From Acetobacter estunensis (GTDB taxonomy: Bacteria; Pseudomonadota; Alphaproteobacteria; Acetobacterales; Acetobacteraceae): a stretch of DNA of 45,887 bases. Position 1 is the first letter of the stretch. Each line of letters opens with the position of its first letter. The position numbers were made by a program, and so were the translations under genes. Where the stretch lies: assembly GCF_019083805.1 (NCBI RefSeq), contig NZ_JAHRDV010000017.1, positions 1 to 45,887 on the forward strand. Reading direction: 5' to 3'. Below are positions 24,601-31,256 of this stretch, piece after piece. The notes below the pieces were generated by a model. The model was given only the letters and a program-made list of their open reading frames with translations. It searched no databases and had not been told where the DNA came from.

Positions 24601-26740
24601 CGATGTCGGCGACCGGCAGCCACGGCGCGCCCAGGCGGGCGGTAATCTCCGACGGACGCAGGTCGGATGGCTGCACGCCCTCGAGGGCGGCGATCGTGCG
24701 GGCGAAGCGCGGATCGCCCTGCGCTGCCTCACGCGCGCGGGCCAGCTTGGTGCGCACTGCGCCCGAGAGCATCTCGTCGGCCGTCACCCAGACGTCCCTG
24801 CCCTGCCCGCTTTTCTCTGCGTCGAGATAGACGCTCTCGCCCAGCTCGGTCAGCGCATCCGCCTCGCTGCGGCCCAGAAGCTCGGCGATCAGCGCAAGGT
24901 CCACGCGGCCGGTCTCGTGCAAGGACACCGCCAGCGCATCGTGCGCGCCGTGGATCTCCGGCTCGCTCGGCGCGTGAATGACGCGCTCGGAGAAGATCGG
25001 TCCCATGCGGCCGGTGTCGGTGGCCTCGTCGTAGTCCTCGATCGACGCGACCAGCCACACATCCGGGTCGTCCACGAAAGGCTGGATGTTGGGGCGGCGC
25101 TGGGTCTCGCGTTTCGCGCCGCTCTCCTCATCCACGCGGACGGTCGTGCGCGTGTGGTTGATTGGACCGAACTCACGCACGAAGGACAGATAGGCGGTCT
25201 TGAGCCGACGCTGCAGCTCGCCATAGGGCTGATTGGCCATCTGCGCGCGCAGGACGGCACGGGCGCTGTCGCGCACCGGCACCAGAGCTGAGATGATGCG
25301 GCCGTGCTTGGCGAAGATCCCCTCGGTGGAACCGGCCTTGCGGATCGCGACCACTTGGGCCTGCCCGTCGATGATCTGGTGCAGTGTGCCCTTCTCGACG
25401 AAGTAGCTACCTTCCTTGAGGTCGGCGCCGGTTGCGGCCGTGCCGATCCGCACGCCGTCGCCTGCCGGCCGGACGATGCGGCTCTCGCGCGGCGGCAGGA
25501 AATGCACGTTGGGCGCGATGCGGCTGAGGGCTTCCGGAAGCAGGACGTCGAGGCCGGTATCCTTGCGGGGCGCGCAGGTGTAGCCGGGACCGAACTGCGT
25601 GGTGGTCCAGGCGTGCGTGCCGAGCGCCTGCGCGGGATGTGCGAGAAGGTAGCGATTGACGATCAGCGGGCCGTTGCCCTCATCGCTGTCGGCGATCTCA
25701 CCCGACTCGAGCCAGGTCTCGTCGCCGGGCGCCTCACCGATCTCGCGCTTGCGGAAGGCCAGCACGTCCGCCACGACGTCGGTGCCGGCGTCATCGCGCA
25801 TAGCCCCCTCGGGCAGTCTGACGGCGCCCAGAAGATCGGCGCTCTCGGCGATGGTCCGGCGCGCCGTGGGATCGGTCTTATCCAGCGTGTAGCGGGATGT
25901 CACGAACAGCGCGATGCCGCCCGGACGTAGCGCCTCGATGGAGCGCGCGATGAAGAAGTCGTGCAGGCTCAGCCCCAGCTTCTCCAGGCTGTCACGACCA
26001 TGCACCGACCGGTTGGAGAAAGGCGGATTGCCGATGGCGAGATCGTAGCCCTGGACCAGCTGGGCGCGAGTAAAGTCCTCACTACGGATCCACTGGTTCG
26101 GATAGAGTTTGCGGGCGATCCGCGCCGAGATCGGATCGTTCTCGATCCCGGTGAAAGCGATCTTTCCCTCAAGCTTTGCCGGGCGAGCGGCGATGAACAG
26201 GCCGGTGCCGCAACCGGGCTCGAGCACGGAGCCGCCCCGAAAGCCCATGCGCTGGGCCATGTCCCACAGCGAATGCACGATCAGCTCGGGCGTGTAGTGG
26301 GCATACTGCGTGGCGCGCTGCAGCCCGGCGCGGTCGCTCTCGCTGGTCAGCCGGGTGAGTTCCGAGGCGACGTCCTCCCAGCCCTTGCGCACCTCTTTTC
26401 CGGGTGCCGGAAACAGGCCATTGGCCAACTCACCCGCGCCGAAGCCGGTAAAGCGGGCCAGCACGTCCTGCTCGGCCGGTGTCGCGTTGCGGTCCTCGCG
26501 CTCAAGCGCGGCGACAAGCGCGATCGCCGCGACATTGGCCTCGGCGCGGGCCTTCCAGCCGTGGGCCAGACCACGCACGCCGTCGAGGCGGAAATCGCGC
26601 GCGGGGATACGCAGGGGTTCGGCTGGGGCCGGGGCCACCTCGGGGATGGGCTGATCGTCGTCGAGTGACCACAGGGCGGCGAGGTCGCCAGAGAGGGCGG
26701 TGGTGTCGAACAGGCTGAACTGCTGGGAAGACGCGGACAT
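21614..26740 (-). CDS. DNA N6-methylase / SNF2-type helicase fusion (DarB-like antirestriction)
   Basis: The 1708-aa protein has an N-terminal adenine methyltransferase with SAM motif VLEPGCGTG (172-180) and catalytic NPPF (238-241). A superfamily 2 helicase follows: Walker A HAVGAGKTF near residue 875, DEAQ near 1035 and the late motif QREGRIERQ near 1388. The tail is a charged coiled-coil-like region ending in acidic repeats. This order matches the large methylase-helicase proteins of mobile elements that resemble phage P1 DarB, which protects incoming DNA from type I restriction. The start at 26740 has GGAG. It stands alone behind leader element 6. Antirestriction during transfer is the likely role (inference); DNA repair or an epigenetic mark are alternatives. 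Confidence 0.85.
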   Translation of the reverse strand: MSASSQQFSLFDTTALSGDLAALWSLDDDQPIPEVAPAPAEPLRIPARDFRLDGVRGLAHGWKARAEANVAAIALVAALEREDRNATPAEQDVLARFTGFGAGELANGLFPAPGKEVRKGWEDVASELTRLTSESDRAGLQRATQYAHYTPELIVHSLWDMAQRMGFRGGSVLEPGCGTGLFIAARPAKLEGKIAFTGIENDPISARIARKLYPNQWIRSEDFTRAQLVQGYDLAIGNPPFSNRSVHGRDSLEKLGLSLHDFFIARSIEALRPGGIALFVTSRYTLDKTDPTARRTIAESADLLGAVRLPEGAMRDDAGTDVVADVLAFRKREIGEAPGDETWLESGEIADSDEGNGPLIVNRYLLAHPAQALGTHAWTTTQFGPGYTCAPRKDTGLDVLLPEALSRIAPNVHFLPPRESRIVRPAGDGVRIGTAATGADLKEGSYFVEKGTLHQIIDGQAQVVAIRKAGSTEGIFAKHGRIISALVPVRDSARAVLRAQMANQPYGELQRRLKTAYLSFVREFGPINHTRTTVRVDEESGAKRETQRRPNIQPFVDDPDVWLVASIEDYDEATDTGRMGPIFSERVIHAPSEPEIHGAHDALAVSLHETGRVDLALIAELLGRSEADALTELGESVYLDAEKSGQGRDVWVTADEMLSGAVRTKLARAREAAQGDPRFARTIAALEGVQPSDLRPSEITARLGAPWLPVADIEAFVSEVMGVQTTIHHTASVACWSIDRAPFVGKAEATSVWGTERRNAAELLDDALTQSIPKIWDHWKDENGSDRRTLNTQETEAAKEKLGAIKRAFETWVWQDADRSDRLVKLYNETYNNLVPRAFDGSHLRLPGASSAITLRPHQKRVIWRIIASGGTYMAHAVGAGKTFSMAAAVMEQKRLGLISKACIVVPGHCLAQMAKEFLMLYPTARILVADETNFVKAKRQRFIARAATENWDAIIITHDAFKFIPVEADFERGMIESQIASYETLLTDIDKDDRISRKRIERMKEGMEAKLEGLATRKDDLLHMGEIGIDQILVDEAQLFRKLSYATNQSDLRGVDPNGSQRAWDLFVKTRYLSANDPTRPLIMASGSPITNTIAELWNVGRYMNLAALEARDLHEFDAWSASFGETRTELELQPNGQYKPVTRFTEFVNVADLIAMYRDFADVVQSDELRKYVRLPEVRGGKRQIVVADNHVEFKAFQKTLAWRMQAIEERTRRPQKGDDIILSVMNDARFGAIDLRFVDPFAANDNRSKLNVMIRKVFAIWQETSANRYTNPDTGRPYDLPGAVQMIFSDLGTESAQAKRGFSAYVWIRSELIRMGVPAEQIAFMQDYDKAAAKLRLFGDLNAGRKRILIGSTATMGTGVNAQQRLIALHHLDVPWLVADIMQREGRIERQGNQNAEIQIYAYAQQGSVDATNWQLLERKMRFIGLAMSGDRSIRRIEDVGGEGNDFAMAKALASGDMRLIQKAGLEADIARLERLQAAHYDDQFNVRRQIQHAERDIATATSIIPKLEAAIALRVSTKGEAFALHRDRGVVESREKAGAWILSQVRLAEREKQEGRWVMGRIAGFEVVCEARENQFFSTNKGKPDVEACVFLDTPAGDVDIEIDRETKPLGLISRIEHAALRLDGDLANARRSFDEAERRLPAYRARQGLPFTEAGDLEAKLAELVALDADLEASGKEEEAALKEATANDDSAVETTEPVEEVA

Positions 26741-26909
26741 GACGCACTCCGTCCAAACGGCAGCGCCCGACGCCTCTTGCGAGGGTCGGGGTGCCAGATT
26801 TCGGGGATGACCGGGATTGGTCGTCAGGAGCGGGAAGGGGGCTGACCTTTCGGTCTCACCTCATTTCTTCTCCCTGATGCCTTTTCGGCAAGCGGGCCGG
26901 AGTGGGGGG

Positions 26910-27023
26910 GCGCAGGTGCGGCGCGCAGCGCCGGGATCGCAGCCGCGTAGCGGACAAGCCTGGCGAGAACCCACCACTTGCGCCGCACCTGCGCCGGGCT
27001 GGTGCCACCTTCTGTCCTTCTGT
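26910..27023 (-). promoter_or_regulatory. Hairpin leader element 6
   Basis: GCGCAGGTGCGGCGC (26910-26924) and GCGCCGCACCTGCGC (26980-26994) form a perfect 15-bp stem. Inside are the blocks shared with element 3: GCGGCGCGCAGCGCCGGGAT at 26918 and TGGCGAGAACCCACC at 26961-26975. On the minus strand it is preceded by a short purine tract (27000-27023) and followed 170 bases later by the methylase/helicase start. Confidence 0.7.
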
Positions 27024-27043
27024 CCTATGCAACGTTGCATAGG
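27024..27043. promoter_or_regulatory. parS-like palindrome, copy 1
   Basis: CTATGCAACGTTGCATAG (27025-27042) is a perfect palindrome, extended by one C/G pair on each side. Identical 18-bp cores occur at 27072 and 30477, flanking the parB-parA-repA block, as expected for ParB binding sites. Confidence 0.7.
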
Positions 27044-27061
27044 GCCGACGACGCGCCGACC

Positions 27062-27093
27062 AAAAAAAAGGCTATGCAACGTTGCATAGCCTT
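27062..27093 (-). terminator. parS-like palindrome, copy 2, embedded in a terminator
   Basis: The 18-bp palindrome core here is extended to a perfect 26-bp palindrome (27068-27093). Read on the minus strand, it is followed by a run of eight T (27062-27069, partly shared with the stem). It lies 25 bases after the parB stop, so it is both a strong intrinsic terminator and a probable ParB site. Confidence 0.75.
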
Positions 27094-27118
27094 GGAACTG
27101 TCAGTGTGTTTCCCGCCG

Positions 27119-27985
27119 CTAACCGAGTAACCGGTCAATCATATCGCGAGCACGCCGTAGATCGTTTTTGTCCTCGTCTGACAGTGGTATCGTCGCCTCC
27201 CTAATGCTTGTGGTTTCCTTTATAAATCGACGAATAGTTCTAAAGACCTTCCTCTCAGGATCAGATTTTGCCTTCACTATGCTGGACGTTTTGGCGGCTT
27301 CCTTTTGACGTAAGTGCTGCATCTCTGCAACCGTCGCGGCGCCAGACATTACCCGGTCAATTAAGACTTTCCGTTGCTTAGGCTCTTCTTCTCGCACTAT
27401 TTGAACCAAGACATTTGCTGGTACAGCATTGGCCGATGCAAAATCTAGAAAATCGCCTGGGAGATCGAGTATCCGGAGCGTGCGGTTCACACGAGACTGA
27501 CTTAGTCCAAGTTGGCGTCCTGCTTCACTTTGTGACCACTTATTTACGTCCATTAGGCTTCTCAGCCCGCGCGCCTCTTCGACAGCTGATAAATCAGCCC
27601 GCAGCAAATTCTCAACCAGACTTGCGGCTCGGTAATCCCCTTCATACTCAATGGCGGGAAGCGTCTCCCAACCAAGAATGGCTGCCGCTCGCCAGCGCCG
27701 TTCGCCTGCAACGATAATCCACTTCGCAGATCCGGCCGCCGCCTCCCTTACCAGGATAGGCTGCAAAATTCCTCGCTCTGCGAGAGAGGTCGCTAAAGCC
27801 TCAATCTCTTCCGCAGCGAAAAATTTCCGTGGCTGCTGCTTGTCGGGAACCAAGTCTGAAAGCTTAACCTCGAAACTGTGATTAAATTTTCCCTTTCCGA
27901 GAAATGGAGTCGAGAAATCTGGCGTAATACCCTTTTGTGATTCCAAAAAGGGGGAGGGACTTCTCTTCCTGAACTGTCTAGCCAC
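27119..27985 (-). CDS. parB: Plasmid partition protein ParB (RepB/Spo0J family)
   Basis: The 288-aa protein has the ParB N-terminal CTPase fold with GERRWRAA near residue 90 and ENLLRADLSAVEEA, then a HTH (KWSQSEAGRQLGLSQSRVNRTL) that binds parS, and a C-terminal dimerisation region. I chose the GTG at 27985 because AGGAGG lies six bases upstream; the ATGs at 27991 and 28006 sit on or before that site. The start overlaps the parA stop by 8 bp. It loads on parS palindromes and works with ParA to segregate plasmid copies. Three palindromes near the operon are the candidate sites. Confidence 0.9.
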   Translation of the reverse strand: MARQFRKRSPSPFLESQKGITPDFSTPFLGKGKFNHSFEVKLSDLVPDKQQPRKFFAAEEIEALATSLAERGILQPILVREAAAGSAKWIIVAGERRWRAAAILGWETLPAIEYEGDYRAASLVENLLRADLSAVEEARGLRSLMDVNKWSQSEAGRQLGLSQSRVNRTLRILDLPGDFLDFASANAVPANVLVQIVREEEPKQRKVLIDRVMSGAATVAEMQHLRQKEAAKTSSIVKAKSDPERKVFRTIRRFIKETTSIREATIPLSDEDKNDLRRARDMIDRLLG

Positions 27986-29033
27986 GCACATCCTCCTCAG
28001 TTTCATTTATCTCGAGAACATCAACGGCAAGCAGAGGCTGGCTTCCCGTGCTGATAGATTCAGCAAGGCGCACGTACGGGCGCACTGCGGAGTTCGTTGG
28101 CGTTAGTTCAACAGAGATTTTACCTTCCCAGGCTGCATTGCTGAACGCGGTGCTGCTAGGCACAGGCTCCAAGACATCTGCTTTGCCTGAAAGCGACGTT
28201 ATTAAATGTTCGATTATGCCAGCATCAACATATTGACTGGACGAATATTGAGTCGGAATCACTCCGCCAATTCGGAGCCGCGGATTGGACCGGCGATTAA
28301 CTTTGGAGATTGTATCCAGAATTAGGTTCACGCCCATAACGTCATAAGGTTCTGTGCGGACCGGAATGAATACGAGATTGGCGGCGGTGAGCGCCATCCA
28401 GGTTAGAAAACCGAGATGAGGGGGGCTATCAATAATAATATAGTCGAAATCGCCCTGTATTCCTTGCACAGCCTCACGAAGAAGTCCCTCAGTTCCCGGC
28501 TCCCGGCGAACATCCACTTCGGCGAGATCAATATGGCTCGGAATGAATGCAAACGGGAGAGTTCGTCCGTTCCCCAGATCAGAAGATTTATCTAGGATGA
28601 CGTCTGAAAACGGTGTCCCTTTAAGAAGCGCCGCGTCGAGCGTCTTGCCGCTTCGATATAGTTCTACGAGCGCATCCCCAACTAGAGCAGATGTCGCACT
28701 GGCCTGTGGATCTGCATCTATTAGCAACACTCGATAATTCAGCCTACTTAAAGCATATGCTACATTTAGGGCGCTCGTCGTTTTCCCGACACCACCTTTT
28801 TGATTGGCAAACACTATTACCTGCAACGGTTGCGGCCTGCGTTCGACTATTTGCTTCAACTCGTTCAGGACATCGGCTGGAATCGGCTGTCGTCCATTTT
28901 CCCAGCGTGAAATAGTGTGCCGATCGTAGTTTCTCACGAGCCGATCGTTTAACAGTGATTTTAATTCGGCCTGAGAAAGTCCGAGGCTTAACCTGACCTT
29001 TTTGAGCGTTTCGCCCGGATTGTTATCTGTCAT
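27978..29033 (-). CDS. parA: Plasmid partition ATPase ParA with N-terminal HTH
   Basis: The 351-aa protein has an XRE-like HTH at residues 8-55 (LSLGLSQAELKSLL through ISRWENGRQ) and then a deviant Walker A, KGGVGKTT, at about 78-85, followed by DADPQ and the DSPPHLG motif of type I ParA proteins. The N-terminal DNA-binding domain is typical of type Ia ParA, which also represses its own operon. The start at 29033 has GAAGG; an upstream ATG at 29105 would run through operator-like repeats. It is coupled to parB. Confidence 0.92.
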   Translation of the reverse strand: MTDNNPGETLKKVRLSLGLSQAELKSLLNDRLVRNYDRHTISRWENGRQPIPADVLNELKQIVERRPQPLQVIVFANQKGGVGKTTSALNVAYALSRLNYRVLLIDADPQASATSALVGDALVELYRSGKTLDAALLKGTPFSDVILDKSSDLGNGRTLPFAFIPSHIDLAEVDVRREPGTEGLLREAVQGIQGDFDYIIIDSPPHLGFLTWMALTAANLVFIPVRTEPYDVMGVNLILDTISKVNRRSNPRLRIGGVIPTQYSSSQYVDAGIIEHLITSLSGKADVLEPVPSSTAFSNAAWEGKISVELTPTNSAVRPYVRLAESISTGSQPLLAVDVLEINETEEDVRG

Positions 29034-29062
29034 TGTGCCACCTTCGCCATGAAGTAAGGCGA

Positions 29063-29106
29063 GTGTTGATTGCTCAACACCCCCCCTGTCAACACTCAAC
29101 ATCAAC
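29063..29106. promoter_or_regulatory. Probable ParA operator
   Basis: GTGTTGA (29063-29069) and TCAACAC (29074-29080) form a palindrome with a 4-base spacer. Two further TCAACA half-sites follow at 29089-29106. The cluster is 30-70 bases upstream of the parA start, where a type Ia ParA would bind to repress. Confidence 0.6.
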
Positions 29107-29114
29107 AGAGGGCG

Positions 29115-29131
29115 ATTGGACTTTACTCACG
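29115..29131 (-). repeat. Isolated iteron copy between parA and repA
   Basis: TTGGACTTTACTCACG matches the iteron consensus of the 30.2-30.5 kb array exactly. It lies between repA and parA, so RepA bound here could affect par expression. The remaining sequence from 29132 to 29248 shows no gene. Confidence 0.75.
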
Positions 29132-29248
29132 GAACGCCGTTTCAGCCATAGGTGCTTGATTTACCGGCATAATAATACTGGGTTTAGAGCCAGCATTTTA
29201 GTTTGATGATCGTGGCAGCGTGAGAGAAGTCCAAACCCGAAGAGCGTC

Positions 29249-30172
29249 TTAGAGCAGCTTTCGGTTTCGTTCCTTAACCGGGGCAGGCGAAGGAAAAAGA
29301 GTTAATCCCTGTCGTTCATCAATCGTCACCACAGCCTCGGGGTAAACCGATAGGGCGAGATTCAGAGACGGGATAATATCCCGTCTAAAAAACCGGAGCT
29401 CCCTGTAATCCGGTCCAAACTGAGATTTGAGAGCGGCCCATGTAACTTTAATTGGAGCCGGCAGAACGTGGAGGCGGTACGCTAGCCAAATATAAAGGTC
29501 TATAGCCATTGACCTGCCGGATATTTGGCGGATTGCGACTTCGCGTAAGGGGAGCGGATGCTGAATCAAACTATTATAGAAGGATTCATCAAGTGTTACG
29601 ACCTCTAGCCAAAGTGACTGTTGATCGTAGTTTGATGGGTCAAGGGGAAATATCGCGTCACGCACGAATGCGCCGTTACTGACGTATTGATTCCCCGCAT
29701 CGGATCGAAAAAATGTTAATCGACAGCGGCTAATTCGGCGGCTTTGTTCTTTTACTAAATTGTAGGTTTTCCCGCCAACAGAAAGATTCATTGCGGAAAG
29801 CCAAGCGTTCATTGACGCGCCAAGTTCGATTTGCCGGCTTTTGTTTCTCACTGCTTGGGTTTGAAGATAAAGCAGGATCAGCCGCGCTACCGAGCCGTAG
29901 GGAATACCTACAGGCTCTTTATTCGCATCGAGGCCACTTTCGATAAGCAGTTTTACTGGGCCGCCGTCACGTTCCCAAACTGGGGATGTTGGTTTTTTGT
30001 GTGGAAGAGCTGCCATCGCGAAACCCGCGTGGGCTATTCCGATAGCCTGTTGCTCATCGCACAGCACTTCATGAGCAGCATCGACACAAGCACGCGAGTT
30101 CTTGTCGGTGTTCTGTAATCGACGGGCCTCGTCGAGGCCATGTCTTAACAAAAGGTGATGCACATCTGCCAT
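29249..30172 (-). CDS. repA: Plasmid replication initiator, RepA_C type
   Basis: The 307-aa protein matches the plasmid RepA_C family (PF04796) by its central block IPYGSVARLILLYLQTQAVR, then SRQIELGASMNAWLSAMNL and the REQSRRISRC-like helix (here KEQSRRISRC), followed by PLPLREVAIRQI and the IDLYIWLAYRL segment. It would bind the iterons immediately upstream (30211-30464) and open the origin. No good Shine-Dalgarno is visible at 30172, which may keep its expression low. Its orientation matches parA and parB, and the GC content of this block is lower than that of the flanking backbone. Confidence 0.9.
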   Translation of the reverse strand: MADVHHLLLRHGLDEARRLQNTDKNSRACVDAAHEVLCDEQQAIGIAHAGFAMAALPHKKPTSPVWERDGGPVKLLIESGLDANKEPVGIPYGSVARLILLYLQTQAVRNKSRQIELGASMNAWLSAMNLSVGGKTYNLVKEQSRRISRCRLTFFRSDAGNQYVSNGAFVRDAIFPLDPSNYDQQSLWLEVVTLDESFYNSLIQHPLPLREVAIRQISGRSMAIDLYIWLAYRLHVLPAPIKVTWAALKSQFGPDYRELRFFRRDIIPSLNLALSVYPEAVVTIDERQGLTLFPSPAPVKERNRKLL

Positions 30173-30210
30173 TACCGGAAATGTGACGCAGTACGGGGCT
30201 TTCGGTCAAG

Positions 30211-30464
30211 TTGGACTTTACTCACGACGGTTTTTCACGTGATTAGGTTGGACCTTACTCACGGGGTTTGGACTTACCTCACGCAGCGATTTGAAAGGTT
30301 ATTAGATATATTATTTGCTGTGTGAGTGGGGTCCAGTGGATAGACGGGAGTCGCGTGAGAAGAGTCCAGCCCGCCCGTGAGTAAAGTCCAACATCGGCGA
30401 CGCTGCTGTTCAGGCGATTTTCGGCGATTGAGATCAGCAAGAGTTAAGCGTGAGTAAAGTCCAA
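30211..30464. repeat. Iteron array, probable origin of replication
   Basis: Seven copies of a 16-bp repeat, consensus TTGGACTTTACTCACG, lie at 30211, 30248 and 30268 in one orientation and at 30321, 30354, 30376 and 30449 in the other. Copies at 30211, 30376 and 30449 are exact; the others differ at 1-4 positions. An AT-rich stretch (30298-30320) separates the two orientations and is a candidate melting region. The array is directly upstream of repA. Confidence 0.85.
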
Positions 30465-30475
30465 TCGGTCGCGAC

Positions 30476-30495
30476 TCTATGCAACGTTGCATAGA
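30476..30495. promoter_or_regulatory. parS-like palindrome, copy 3
   Basis: CTATGCAACGTTGCATAG at 30477-30494 is identical in its core to the two sites beyond parB, here beside the iteron array. No gene is seen between it and 30599. Confidence 0.7.
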
Positions 30496-30599
30496 CTGGT
30501 TTTTCGCTTCAGGCAGAAGTCTAACTCCTGTAATAGAGGAGCTTTACATCAGCACCGTATGTTCGCTGGGCGTGCAACCACGCGCAAAGCTCGATTATT

Positions 30600-31256
30600 C
30601 TAAAACCGGGTCTTTCCTGGATGCTTTGTGAGCGCCTGATCCTCTTCGATGTAGGCTTCCAGCACGCGGTAATCGCGGTGACGCGAGAAGCGCTTGAGCG
30701 ATGTAAGGTCGAAGCTGTCCTGCGCGCGGGTTGTGATGGCACCACGGCGTAGACTGTGGCCGCTGAAGTCGCCTTCGATCCCGGCCGCATGACAACGTTG
30801 CTTGATGATCTTGGCGACTGACCAGTCCGAGAGGCTCTGCGTGCCGATTTTCGGGGCAGGGGGCGGCTTGTTGTCCTTCGTAGCCGCCGGTGCCCAGATC
30901 TGCGGGAAGGCCGCCGTGTTCGTGTTCTCGCTGTCGGCCTTAGCCCCCTTGGTCTTTTTTCGTGGCGTCAGCTTTGACTGCCGCAGCCACGTCTCCCATG
31001 CGCGCACCGGACAATGCCGGGTAATTCCGCGCGGAATGATGATCGTGGTGCCCTGATGCTTCTTGTCGCCTTTAGAGCGGGGGAGGGTGATCCGCATGCA
31101 GTCGTCGTCGAGCGTGACGTATTCAAGCTGGATCGCGGCCAGTTCGGATCGGCGCAAGGCGCCGCCATAACCGATCAGCAGAATGGCGCGGTCACGGGCG
31201 TCCACTAGCGAGGTCATCGGGATCGCATCGACAACCTCGCGGATCATCTCCCAGGT
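30600..31256 (-). pseudogene. Tyrosine recombinase, N-terminus lost to an insertion sequence
   Basis: The remaining catalytic domain shows ALRRSEL (arginine I), SKGDKKHQG (lysine), HSLRRG (His-x-x-Arg), RHRDYRVLEAYIEE (second His and nucleophile Tyr). The sequence upstream of about TWEMIREVVD is interrupted at 31256 by an IS5-group element; the open frame continues to an ATG at 31337 only through IS sequence. The DNA-binding N-terminal domain is absent, so activity is unlikely. It is related to the complete recombinase at 41.7 kb (same ALRRSEL and RDRAxLLIG blocks). An insert of about 30 residues rich in Lys and Pro (KKTKGAKADSENTN) is unusual. Confidence 0.8.

Noticed and set aside
21257..25930. 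Very long plus-strand open frames (up to 741 and 540 codons) opposite the methylase/helicase gene
   Set aside because: They are shadows of a high-GC gene: no Shine-Dalgarno, low-complexity His/Arg/Gly composition and no family pattern, whereas the minus frame has clear methylase and helicase motifs.
30211..30464. CRISPR array
   Set aside because: The repeats are 16 bp, in both orientations, with unequal and partly overlapping spacing, beside repA. They are iterons.
27025..30494. Palindromes as rho-independent terminators only
   Set aside because: Only the copy at 27068 has a T run; the other two share the exact core without one, so a protein-binding site explains all three better.
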